The position numbers and the translations under genes are program-made. The notes beneath the pieces are model-generated. The model made no database searches and was not told where the DNA came from. It worked only from the letters and a program-made list of their open reading frames with translations. Positions 50,395-58,259 of a stretch of DNA of 64,000 bases are shown here, piece after piece. Location of the stretch: contig NZ_LSHX01000003.1 of the NCBI RefSeq assembly GCF_001555965.1, positions 1 to 64,000 of the forward strand. Direction: 5' to 3'. Within the stretch, counting starts at the first letter, position 1, and each line of letters opens with the position of its first letter. This stretch comes from Sphingomonas sp. CCH21-G11 (GTDB lineage Bacteria > Pseudomonadota > Alphaproteobacteria > Sphingomonadales > Sphingomonadaceae).

Positions 50395-52074
50395 CTATCG
50401 CCCCTGGCGATCGTTCGGCGACAACAGGATGTTGTCGGGCAACGCTTTGCCCGCATACCATTCGTGCAGCTTCACCGCCGCCTGCGCATTGTACTGGCTC
50501 CCCGGATCGGTCGTGGCATAGCTTTCGAAATACGACAGATGCGGCAGGATTCCGGTCGGCGAAGCGAGCCGGACCGCGGCCTGCAGCGCACGCCCGATAT
50601 TGGTCGTCGCCGGCGACGACCCGTCCGGATTGCTGACGTTGAGCAGGGCCGGGATCGGATCGTTGCGATCCGACAGCGTATGGTAATTGACCGCCCGCAG
50701 TTCGGGAATGTCGCGCACGCCCGGATTCTGGGACGAACCGGCAAAGCTGCGCGCGATATGACGCTCGCCCGCTGCGGGGCCGATCCCCAGAAACTCGACG
50801 CGGCTTAGCATCTGCGCGCGCGCGCTCTCGCTCATGCCCTGGCTGTTGCGCAAATAGTCGTTGACCATCCGCAGCGCCTCGTTGCCGATCGCGGCACCCT
50901 GGCTGTAGCCGATCAACTTCACCTTTCCGTCGCCGTTCAGGAGCTGGTCGAGGATCGCGTTCGCGGCAGTTGCGGCCGCCTGGCGATTGCCCGACATCAG
51001 CTGCTGAAGCCGCTGATCGGTGACGTTGAGGTCGGGCAGGCGGTTGGATGGATTGTCCTCGAGCACGTTGCGGCCGACCGAGATCATCTTGTCCATCGAC
51101 GACACGTTGACCACGTGATCCACCGGCGCGCGGAACAGCGCCGAAAGCTCCATCGCCTGCATCGCCGACCGATTGACGTCGGTGTTCACCCCGTTGATGA
51201 AAATGACCGGCGGCCGTCCGGCGTCCGCCCCGCCCGCAAGCGCGCGATACATGTTCGCATTTTCGGGCCGGCTCGCCTGCAACCGGGCGTCGTTCACCGC
51301 CTTGTTCCGCTCGAGCGACAGCGAGACGTTGTCGACGACCAGCTCGGCGATCCGGTTGGTATTGGCATCGCGCCGCTGCTCGAGTTCGCGGTTGTTGCCG
51401 ACGATGTTGATGCCGATCCGCGCGGACAGGCCGATATTCTCGGCGGTCAGGCGCTGCAGTTCGGCGTCGTTCGCGCCGATGCGCCGGGTCAGGTCGCGGA
51501 TGGTGAGTTCGGCATTGCGCTGGGAAATCGCGTCGACGGCCAGCGGGTTGCCGCTTTCGGTCGACACGCGCTCACGCGGGACGGCCTGGCGATAGTCGCT
51601 CCGGCCAAAGCCGCTGACAAGCTCGTCGACATCACCCGCAGAGGTTGCGAGGTCCCGCGAGTAATCGGCGTTCACGCCGCGCTGAAGCTGGGACTCGCGC
51701 TGCAATTGCGCTTCCATGCCGGCGACGCGCGTGCCCCAGATCGGATTGCCGAGCCGCGTTTCGGGTGCATGCCGGTTTGGTGAATCGGTGCGCGCGGCGA
51801 CGAGGGTGGTCGAAACCTGGTCCCCGCCTGCCAGCGCGCGGGCCAGTTCACCCTGCTCGACGGGCGTCAGTACCGCCTGAAGCGCGTTCGCCTCCGCCCG
51901 GATGCGCTGGGGATCACCGCCGAACCGCAGCGCGATCTCGGCACCGAGCGTGCCGACGTCGATGCCCAACGCATCGCGCGGCAAGGAATTGACCGCTTGC
52001 GCCGACAAACGCGCGTCATCCGATGGGGGCGCGGAAAATAGGTTGGCGGTTACGCCTGCGAGCTGCCCGGTCAT
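50395..52074 (-). CDS. Lipase-like alpha/beta-hydrolase T3SS cargo
   Basis: A 559-residue protein. Residues 37-81 carry the shared module (IDVGTLGAEIALRFGGDP ... LTPVEQGELARAL at 69-81). The middle (about 150-270) is coiled coil. The C-terminal 290 residues are an alpha/beta hydrolase: PPVIFINGVNTDVNRSAM (oxyanion strand), the nucleophile elbow GYSQG with Ser391, likely acid DRNDPIP and likely His in LPHLSYFES. This is similar in layout to T6SS Tle-type lipases. The ATG at 52074 (MTGQLAG) was chosen because the upstream extension runs through the cargo-box region. Confidence 0.78.
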   Translation of the reverse strand: MTGQLAGVTANLFSAPPSDDARLSAQAVNSLPRDALGIDVGTLGAEIALRFGGDPQRIRAEANALQAVLTPVEQGELARALAGGDQVSTTLVAARTDSPNRHAPETRLGNPIWGTRVAGMEAQLQRESQLQRGVNADYSRDLATSAGDVDELVSGFGRSDYRQAVPRERVSTESGNPLAVDAISQRNAELTIRDLTRRIGANDAELQRLTAENIGLSARIGINIVGNNRELEQRRDANTNRIAELVVDNVSLSLERNKAVNDARLQASRPENANMYRALAGGADAGRPPVIFINGVNTDVNRSAMQAMELSALFRAPVDHVVNVSSMDKMISVGRNVLEDNPSNRLPDLNVTDQRLQQLMSGNRQAAATAANAILDQLLNGDGKVKLIGYSQGAAIGNEALRMVNDYLRNSQGMSESARAQMLSRVEFLGIGPAAGERHIARSFAGSSQNPGVRDIPELRAVNYHTLSDRNDPIPALLNVSNPDGSSPATTNIGRALQAAVRLASPTGILPHLSYFESYATTDPGSQYNAQAAVKLHEWYAGKALPDNILLSPNDRQGR

Positions 52075-52104
52075 CACGCGAACTCCCGTTATGGTGGGAG
52101 CGAA

Positions 52105-52147
52105 GTGTCCGACTGGCGCCGCCACCACGCAATAATCGGAACGACTA
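52105..52147 (-). promoter_or_regulatory. T3SS cargo box 5 (variant)
   Basis: On the minus strand, TAGTCGTTCCGATTA (52147 to 52133) is a good copy of the 15-bp palindrome. The third half-site is missing at the usual 22-bp pitch. CAGTCGGAC occurs at about 32, one helical turn further on. It ends about 30 bp before the lipase ATG. Confidence 0.6.
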
Positions 52148-52566
52148 GCGCCGGAGGGGCAACATCCCGTCGGCGCGGACGCCCATGCACGCGGTTTCCA
52201 GATCCGGCCCGGCGGACCCTCTCGACGTTCCGCGACGAGGCGGAACGGATAGCCATGTGGCGGAGACGGAGGCACCCCTTATTGAGCTCTAAGATTCTAT
52301 AATAATGACGTTTTTCTGAACCCAGACTTCGTCTACCCCACACTTTTCCCCACATCGGGTCAGAGATGTGATGGATCACGCTGACATCGGGTGGCCGCTT
52401 TGCGCCCCAAAGTCGGACGCTCAGCCGTAGATCGACGCCACCCGAAAGCGGACGAAGCTCATTTGGGTAGCCTCACGACCAGCGAATAGTTCGAATCTTT
52501 CCCGGCGCGCCATTCACCGCCGTTAGCCGCCGTGAAATGCGCTTAGGTCGCATTCACTGCGATCGA
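52148..52566. other. Intergenic stretch without a supported gene
   Basis: This segment marks the right edge of the T3SS cargo region. Composition changes from GC-rich to mixed (ATTCTATAATAATGACGTTTTTC near 52295-52315). Short frames exist on both strands but have no recognisable sequence or start site. GATCGATCACAAAGCAGCGATC near 52560 is a partial inverted repeat. It may be an old recombination junction. Confidence 0.5.
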
Positions 52567-52740
52567 TCACAAAGCAGCGATCTCATAATCGTAAACGCGA
52601 CGATGATAGGCTGCGACATAGTTCGAATCCTGAGGGGGTGAAACGTCAGTGAGGTGTCGCCGCGAGTTGGCGCTGTTCACTTCGGCACGAGCGACGTGGG
52701 TGCCAACCTCGCCCGCGCCGATGATGCCGATCGACGTCAT
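52567..52740 (-). pseudogene. Remnant of an NADPH-dependent F420-reductase-like Rossmann protein
   Basis: The 57-residue frame starts MTSIGIIGAGEVGTHVARA, a clear Rossmann dinucleotide-binding start. After a deletion it continues NSANSRRHLTDVSP, which resembles the ANSRGPETL strand of F420-dependent NADP-reductase relatives. Then it runs into unrelated sequence (YVAAYHRRVYDYEIAAL). Functional members have about 200 residues. This is a decayed fragment. Confidence 0.6.
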
Positions 52741-52913
52741 CGTTGCGTCAAGTGCCAAACGCCCCGTCTATCGTTTGCATGGCTCCCCGAGCTGATCTGC
52801 TGTCTTAGCCATTGGATCATTCGATTCGTAGCGCAAGATCGCCTCGACACTCGGAATCATGGAAAGCGCTAGCGCAACGCCTACTACTTCGAGATCGAAA
52901 GGCGCGTGGTGGT

Positions 52914-53627
52914 TCATACAAGAAATGAAAAAGAGTTGCCGAAATTGTGAAGCACAATGGGGATCACCAAGCTTCCAGTCCGTAGACGCAGCCACACCGC
53001 GATGAAGGATGGAATGGCGGTCAGTGCCATGGTGACCGGATCGAACGAGAAGCCACCATCGGCATAACCGAACGCGTGCGTCATGCCGAACAGCACGGAT
53101 GACAGTACGGCCCCCCAACCCCATTCGACGCCAAACAGCCACTTGCGCCCGCGGAAAGCCTGATCGAGCGCGAAAAGCAGGACGCCGCGATAGAACAGCT
53201 CTTCCTCCAGGCCAGGCATTGTCATCTGGAATGCGACGTCTTCTGCGCTGGGTTGGTCGGCAGGGAAGACCATGGCGATGACAATGAAGAAGGCGCAGTA
53301 GGCAACAGCAACGGGGACCGCAGCCTTCAGACTGCCCGGTTCGTGCGACAAGGTTAATCCGACCTGGCGGAACCCAAAGGCCGGGCGGGCCGCAATAGCG
53401 ATGGTGACTGCCAGAGCCATAAACTTGCCTTGCCAGTTCCACGCCCCTCCAATCAGATCTGGCAGCAAGCCATAGCAGCGCGTCAGAAGGACATCGTTGA
53501 TCGCCACCAGCAAGGCAGCAATGGCGAGCCAGCGCACCGAGAAATTGCGCCGGTCGGCGAGGCCCAAAACTGCTCCCAGAAAAAGCAGAATAGCCAAGGT
53601 CCCCGCTAGTCCGATCAGTCCGTTCAC
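52914..53627 (-). CDS. CPBP-family intramembrane metalloprotease
   Basis: A 237-residue membrane protein with about seven helices. The CPBP/Abi active-site motifs are present: GLEEELFYRGVLL (EExxxR), MTHAFGY and VLHNFGN. Bacterial members act in bacteriocin self-immunity, protein processing or unknown roles. It is monocistronic, in a lower-GC context than the T3SS genes. Confidence 0.88.
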   Translation of the reverse strand: MNGLIGLAGTLAILLFLGAVLGLADRRNFSVRWLAIAALLVAINDVLLTRCYGLLPDLIGGAWNWQGKFMALAVTIAIAARPAFGFRQVGLTLSHEPGSLKAAVPVAVAYCAFFIVIAMVFPADQPSAEDVAFQMTMPGLEEELFYRGVLLFALDQAFRGRKWLFGVEWGWGAVLSSVLFGMTHAFGYADGGFSFDPVTMALTAIPSFIAVWLRLRTGSLVIPIVLHNFGNSFSFLV

Positions 53628-53709
53628 GCAGCCGCCCTTCCGTTTCGGTGAGCACGGTGGCTAGCGCATGACCGCCGGTCACGCTCCTCAGAAGACGGAA
53701 TTTCTTTCC

Positions 53710-54807
53710 TCAGAACCCGGCTTCGGGGCTACTGAGAGCAGTTCCGGCGTTGTGAAGGGCGGCAGCCCGATATTCGCTCGGCGTGCAACCTACAATGGCT
53801 CGGAAGACGCGGTTGAAGCTGGCCAGAGAGGCAAAGCCGCTGTCCAACGCGATCGTGATCAGCTTTTCGTTGCGATCCCGTTCCTGGAGCAAACGGCGCG
53901 CCTCCAAGATCCGGTGGGTATTCAGGAAGGCGCGGAAATGATCGTGGCCCAACTGCTGGTTTATCAGCGTCCTGACGGCGCGCTCCGGCGCCGCCATAAG
54001 CTCGACAAACTTCGGAAATGTCAGCTCGGGATCGAGATGCACCCTATTGTCCTCGATCAGGGTACACAGCCGGGCGTGCAGCGGGTCAGTTCGGTCAGAG
54101 GTCCCGTCAGGAATGGGCTCGGGAGCAACTGCACGGGCTTCAACCACGCCAAAGAATAAAGCATCGCCCCGAACTGTGAGAACCCGACCTGCCAGCCATA
54201 CGCCGAACCCGAGGATCATCGCGTTCTGGGCCATGGAGAAAGCAAGCGGCCGCCAATCAAAACCGAATAGCACATCCGCAGCAAGATCGATGAATAGCAT
54301 CCCGCTCAGCAGCACCACCACCAGAACGCGCGCGTTGTGGCGCTGCTCGATCAGGTCGCCCTGCCGCTCATCCAGAAGGCGCCGGACAAGATGGGCGACG
54401 ATCCCGAAGCCCATCATCACAAGCGCATGCGACAACCCGGCATCGGCGAGCCTGTTTCCCAGCAGCCCCCGGCCGGCTGCCGCAATACCCGCCCAAGCAA
54501 GCCCGACCATCAAAACGCCACCCCGCAACCGGAACCGGCTGTCAAAGCAAGACAGGGCAAACCACCACAGAAAAATGACTGTGAACCCGCTTGCTGCGCT
54601 CGCAAGATCTCCCACCAGCCCTGCAGGCTGGAACGATACGAGCGGCGTATTGCCAAGGAGGAAGCCAGCCAGGCACACAGCCAAAGGCGCAAACAGCAGA
54701 GCCGGCAACCCAACCCGGCGTTTCTGGCCGAACAAAAGCCATGCAAGCAGAAACAGAATGCTCAGAGACCCAATACGTAAGACTAGGTCCAATTGGTCGA
54801 TGATCAT
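53710..54807 (-). CDS. AraC-family regulator with membrane-embedded N-terminal domain
   Basis: A 365-residue protein (start MIIDQLDLVLRIGSLSILFLLAWLL; an upstream Met at 54861 is less likely). The first 215 residues form about seven membrane helices. A linker and the C-terminal AraC HTH follow (LTFPKFVELMAAPERAVRTLINQQLG, ILEARRLLQER, ITIALDSGFASLASFNRVFRAIVGCTPSEYR). This membrane-AraC layout senses envelope or small-molecule signals in other bacteria. The target may be the adjacent CPBP gene. Its HTH is clearly related to the one at the window end. Confidence 0.87.
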   Translation of the reverse strand: MIIDQLDLVLRIGSLSILFLLAWLLFGQKRRVGLPALLFAPLAVCLAGFLLGNTPLVSFQPAGLVGDLASAASGFTVIFLWWFALSCFDSRFRLRGGVLMVGLAWAGIAAAGRGLLGNRLADAGLSHALVMMGFGIVAHLVRRLLDERQGDLIEQRHNARVLVVVLLSGMLFIDLAADVLFGFDWRPLAFSMAQNAMILGFGVWLAGRVLTVRGDALFFGVVEARAVAPEPIPDGTSDRTDPLHARLCTLIEDNRVHLDPELTFPKFVELMAAPERAVRTLINQQLGHDHFRAFLNTHRILEARRLLQERDRNEKLITIALDSGFASLASFNRVFRAIVGCTPSEYRAAALHNAGTALSSPEAGF

Positions 54808-54861
54808 GTCCAGATAATAGCGCCAAATCCGATGGTTCAATATGGGATTTGCCCCGTACAT

Positions 54862-55253
54862 CCCCCCCGTGAACAGCCATCGCCGGCAACGCGGGGCGAT
54901 CCCGAAACCGGCCCGGCTGCTTAGGTCATTTTTTCCTCTGAAGCCGAAACCCTCAAACCGACAAGCTTTCAGTCGTTCAGAATCGAAGTCTCACTCCACG
55001 ACGCCTGCCGCTTGTCAGCGTCAAAAAGCAGCCCCCTCAGAAGGGTTGAACCTCTCGCGAATAGCCCAGAACGAAGATTCACCAAGCTGACGACCGGGCG
55101 CTCGGGTGCTTCCCGAAGTCGTGGCCCGCTGCCTGCAAAAGAGGGCCAGAGACACACTCCGGCCCAGTTTTCGGAGTGGGGGACGGCCAAAGCTGAAGCT
55201 CGGCTTGCCGCTCGATCGCCCAGTAAGCCAGTGTGAGATCCCGTCGGACATGC
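54862..55253. other. Gap of about 390 bp without a supported gene
   Basis: Several overlapping short frames occur on both strands, but none has a recognised motif or a good ribosome site. Composition is near 58-60% GC by eye. The stretch contains the upstream region of the membrane-AraC gene, and otherwise I see nothing definite in it. Confidence 0.5.
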
Positions 55254-55706
55254 TCAGCCAGCGCTGGGCTTGAACTCGAAGAACTCGAGGACGTTGCCGT
55301 CAGGATCAGTCATGCGGAAGAACCTGAAAGGCCCCTCGCTCACGATGCCGGGCGCCTCGATGCTGCCGGGCGCAACCGATGATGCATGCGCGAAGGCCTG
55401 CTCGATATCGGCGACCTTGATGTACGGCCGGACGCTTCCGGCTCGCGGCTCATTGGCGGCATAGGCTTTGCGCGAGACGATGCCGAACAAACCGCCGGCC
55501 AAATTGAAACCGATCAATGCAGGGGTTCGCACTTCGGGCGACGTCTCCAGAAGCACCTCATAGAAGCGCGCGGACCGTTCGACATCGTCAGCAAGGACGT
55601 AGAGGCCAAACCGCTCCACGGAGATCGACTGCGCCATCGCTGGGGTGGCTTGCGTGATCAGCGCTCCAGCAACCAAGGTCGCAATTAGGGCTTGCCGCAG
55701 TTTCAT
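55254..55706 (-). CDS. Exported VOC (glyoxalase-like) protein
   Basis: A 150-residue protein with signal peptide (MKLRQALIATLVAGALITQATPAMAQ) and one VOC domain: ISVERFGLYVLADDVERSARFYEVLL, a middle strand with GLFGIVSRKA and FRMTDPDGNVLEFFEF. The start is fixed by AAGGAGGGATGAAATT before the ATG at 55706. Exported VOC proteins are unusual. It is divergent from the WYL regulator, which probably controls it. Confidence 0.83.
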   Translation of the reverse strand: MKLRQALIATLVAGALITQATPAMAQSISVERFGLYVLADDVERSARFYEVLLETSPEVRTPALIGFNLAGGLFGIVSRKAYAANEPRAGSVRPYIKVADIEQAFAHASSVAPGSIEAPGIVSEGPFRFFRMTDPDGNVLEFFEFKPSAG

Positions 55707-55762
55707 AATTTCATCCCTCCTTCTTGACGTATGACACCATGTGCCACGGCGCTGCTGCCAAC

Positions 55763-55790
55763 ATGCTGTCAGCATGGTACGACATGCATG
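55763..55790. promoter_or_regulatory. Operator-like inverted repeats between divergent VOC and WYL-regulator genes
   Basis: ATGCTGTCAGCAT is a perfect 13-bp palindrome. With GACATGCATG downstream it forms a larger TGTC-N10-GACA arrangement. Its place in the 106-bp divergent gap fits a site for the adjacent DeoR/WYL-type regulator. Confidence 0.5.
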
Positions 55791-55812
55791 TAAGCCGATA
55801 GAGGAGTGCTCG

Positions 55813-56565
55813 GTGCGGCGTGCGGAGCGATTGTTTGAGATCCTGCAGATCCTGCGACGTGCGCGTACGCCCGTCACGGCCGAGACCATTGCCAGTGAAC
55901 TCGAGGTATCGAAAAGATCCGTTTATCGCGACATAGCTGCCCTGCTCGCGTTGCGGGTGCCGATCAGGGGCGAGGCAGGTGTCGGATATGTCCTTGAGCG
56001 GGGGTTCGATCTTCCGCCGCTGATGCTTACCCCTGACGAGCTCGATGCAGCCATTCTCGGCGCGAACTGGGTCCTGACCCGTGGCGAACCGGAGATGGCG
56101 CTTGCCGCGCGCAACCTCGTTGCCAAGCTCGAGGCCGTCGTGCCGGAGGAGCTGCGTGGTCAGATCGCGGTTCCGACCACCTCGGTCGCACCCGTCCCAC
56201 CATCCGCCGACCTGATCAGCAGTGCTTCCTTGCGGCGCGCGATCCGTGACCGGCGCAAGGTTCACATCGTCTACCGCGATTCTTTGGAAAGCAGCAGCGA
56301 GCGGACAATCTGGCCAGTCATGCTGGGCTACCGCGACGCCGGTAGAATTCTGGCCGCCTGGTGCGAACTGCGCGGCGACTTCCGTTTTTTCCGAACCGAC
56401 CGGATGCTCGCAATGGACGTTCTGGAGCAGGTCATTCCTGAGCGCGCTCAGGTTCTACGCACCAGATGGCGCGACGCCATGGACAAGGAGCGGGAACGAT
56501 ATGTCCGTGCCGAAGACCACAAGCGTCAGGAGCAAAATCCCGCGGCTGCGCCCAAAGATTGCTGA
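55813..56565 (+). CDS. YafY/WYL-domain transcriptional regulator
   Basis: A 250-residue regulator. The N-terminal DeoR-like winged helix (VRRAERLFEILQILRRARTPVTAETIASELEVSKRSVYRDIAALL) is followed by the WYL domain. In the WYL motif region the protein reads RRKVHIVYRDS and LAAWCELRGDFRFFRTDRM. GTG at 55813 with GAGGAG six bases upstream gives the family-typical start; the ATG at 55741 lies in the operator region. It is divergent from the VOC gene. Confidence 0.87.
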   Translation: MRRAERLFEILQILRRARTPVTAETIASELEVSKRSVYRDIAALLALRVPIRGEAGVGYVLERGFDLPPLMLTPDELDAAILGANWVLTRGEPEMALAARNLVAKLEAVVPEELRGQIAVPTTSVAPVPPSADLISSASLRRAIRDRRKVHIVYRDSLESSSERTIWPVMLGYRDAGRILAAWCELRGDFRFFRTDRMLAMDVLEQVIPERAQVLRTRWRDAMDKERERYVRAEDHKRQEQNPAAAPKDC

Positions 56566-56778
56566 CGCTGGTGCTGGCTAGCACCTGTCAAGGACGCAGG
56601 CGCAGCTCAGGGCACGAATTGCAGCATGTCGTGCCCTGCATCGCGCCCCGCCTCGACAGGCCTCTGCCATGCGTTGAGAAGCGGTTCGATGTTTTCCTCG
56701 GCAAGCCCGCTCGTCGACCAGCACGTTGCCTGACCAGTGAGTGCCGCCCTTCTTCCCAGAGTCTGATCGACAAACAAC
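56566..56778 (-). other. Gap with a possible coding remnant
   Basis: In this 213-bp gap the minus strand near 56610-56720 reads GLAEENIEPLLNAWQRPVEAG followed by RDAGHDMLQFVP and a stop. That looks like the C-terminus of a once-functional protein, with no start or upstream domain left. I cannot name the family. Confidence 0.3.
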
Positions 56779-56786
56779 TTGACGCC

Positions 56787-56806
56787 AACTCTACATAGGT
56801 AGAGTT
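56787..56806. promoter_or_regulatory. PadR-type operator overlapping a promoter
   Basis: AACTCTAC-ATAG-GTAGAGTT is a perfect 8+8 inverted repeat just downstream of a TTGACG -35 (56779-56784). It lies 8 bp before the PadR-gene ATG. The position over the -10 region fits autorepression. Confidence 0.7.
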
Positions 56807-56814
56807 ATTGCCAC

Positions 56815-57126
56815 ATGACTCGCACACGCTCCTTTTCGCCAGCTGCCAGGCGGGTACTCGCCGCTCTGCTCGATAAAGCCGGATCCTGGTCCTATGGCTA
56901 TGATCTGGCCAAAATCACCGGGATCAAGTCGGGCACGCTCTACCCCTTGCTGATCCGCCTGGAAGAGAGAGGCCTGCTTGAAACCGAATGGCAGCCGCCC
57001 GCCGAAACCGGTCGTCCGCCCCGCCACATTTACAGGCTGACGGCAGCGGGGATCGAGGTGGCGCGAGCCAACCCCATCGTGCCGGCGGGCTCGGACCGCT
57101 CCTCGCTGCGGGAGGTGCGCATATGA
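56815..57126 (+). CDS. PadR-family transcriptional regulator
   Basis: A 103-residue winged-helix protein: VLAALLDKAGSWSYGYDLAKITGIKSGTLYPLLIRLEERGLLETEW spans the HTH, then the wing GRPPRHIYRLTAAG. It lacks the C-terminal dimerisation helix of long PadR proteins. It overlaps the next gene by four bases (ATGA). It probably represses its own operon through the palindrome at 56787. Confidence 0.88.
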   Translation: MTRTRSFSPAARRVLAALLDKAGSWSYGYDLAKITGIKSGTLYPLLIRLEERGLLETEWQPPAETGRPPRHIYRLTAAGIEVARANPIVPAGSDRSSLREVRI

Positions 57127-58259
57127 GCCGCAGGGCCCTGCGCCAATTGTCCAACTGGATCCTTGGCCGACTGGTCGGGCTGGCACCCGCTCATATGCAG
57201 AATTGGGCTGAGGCGGTGCGGGCCGAAGCTGCGGCCATTGCCGACGACGGTGAGGCACTGCGCTTTGCCGCCGGGGCAGGCTCGGGTCTGGCGCTCACCT
57301 TCATCAAGACCCGGCTGAGCGATGCTCTTGGCCTTGCCAGCGACCGCCTCGGGCCGCGCCGTCTTGCCGCTCTGGCTGCCACGGCGGCCGTGATGATCGG
57401 CGTGATCCATCTCCACGTTGCCGACGCGTCGTCATCCATGATCCTCGTGAACCTTGCCTCGCTTGGCGTCGGTCTGGCGCTGCTGGCGGGCGCGGCAGTC
57501 TGGCAAGGCGCTTCTGACCGTGGACGCGCCATCGCAGCGCTCAGCATGGCCGGATTGCTGGTGCTGACGAGCCTGTTCGGAGTTGCCTCACATGGCGTTG
57601 TGCGTTGGGTCGCGGCCGGGCCGCTGCTGGTGCAATCGAGCCTGATCCTGCTGCCCGCCCTGTTGACGATGTTCGCGCGCAAGACCACGGCTGCGGGCGC
57701 GGCGGCGCTGGTGGTTGCTGCGGTGGCCATGGCGATGCAACCCGACCGGGCGATGGCAGGCGCGATGGTAGCAGGGATCGCCATGCTCTGGCTGCTGCAC
57801 CGCAACCGGCAGGTGGCCATTGTGCTCGCGGCAAGCGCGTCGGGCTTTGTGGCCACGCTGGTGCGGGCCGACAACCTTCCCCCGGTGCGTTTTACCGAGG
57901 GCGTGTTCACGCAGACCTGGCAGGTGCACCCGCTGCTCGGCTTTGCTGTAGCGAGCGCAGGCGCGCTGCTGTTGTTGCCAGCTGCAGCCTTCGGCCCCCG
58001 TGACAGCGATTGCGCGCGGCAATGCGCGGTATTCGGCGCAATCTGGCTCGCGATCATTCTGGCTGCTGTGATCGGCAATTATCCGACGCCGCTGGTGGGA
58101 TACGGCGGCAGCGCGATCATCGGATACCTGCTCAGCGCCTGCATGCTTCCGCCAACGCCGCTGGCCCGCCAAGGGCTTCATTCCGCCGTCAAGCAGTCCG
58201 CACGCTCGCAGCCCGACAACTTGGCCCGCCTGTTCCCGAGGAGGACGTCATGCGCCTGA
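57123..58259 (+). CDS. Polytopic membrane protein in a PadR-controlled operon
   Basis: A 378-residue protein. Residues 1-75 are a soluble region (WAEAVRAEAAAIADDGEALRFAAGAGSG). About eight hydrophobic helices follow, then a polar C-terminal tail. Small membrane proteins behind PadR genes are common, and this one has the N-terminus seen in several sphingomonad PadR operons. No transport or catalytic motif was recognised. Confidence 0.72.
   Translation: MSRRALRQLSNWILGRLVGLAPAHMQNWAEAVRAEAAAIADDGEALRFAAGAGSGLALTFIKTRLSDALGLASDRLGPRRLAALAATAAVMIGVIHLHVADASSSMILVNLASLGVGLALLAGAAVWQGASDRGRAIAALSMAGLLVLTSLFGVASHGVVRWVAAGPLLVQSSLILLPALLTMFARKTTAAGAAALVVAAVAMAMQPDRAMAGAMVAGIAMLWLLHRNRQVAIVLAASASGFVATLVRADNLPPVRFTEGVFTQTWQVHPLLGFAVASAGALLLLPAAAFGPRDSDCARQCAVFGAIWLAIILAAVIGNYPTPLVGYGGSAIIGYLLSACMLPPTPLARQGLHSAVKQSARSQPDNLARLFPRRTSCA

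Noticed and set aside
54842..55251. Several 70-80 codon frames on both strands
   Set aside because: They overlap one another, lack ribosome sites and show no recognisable sequence.
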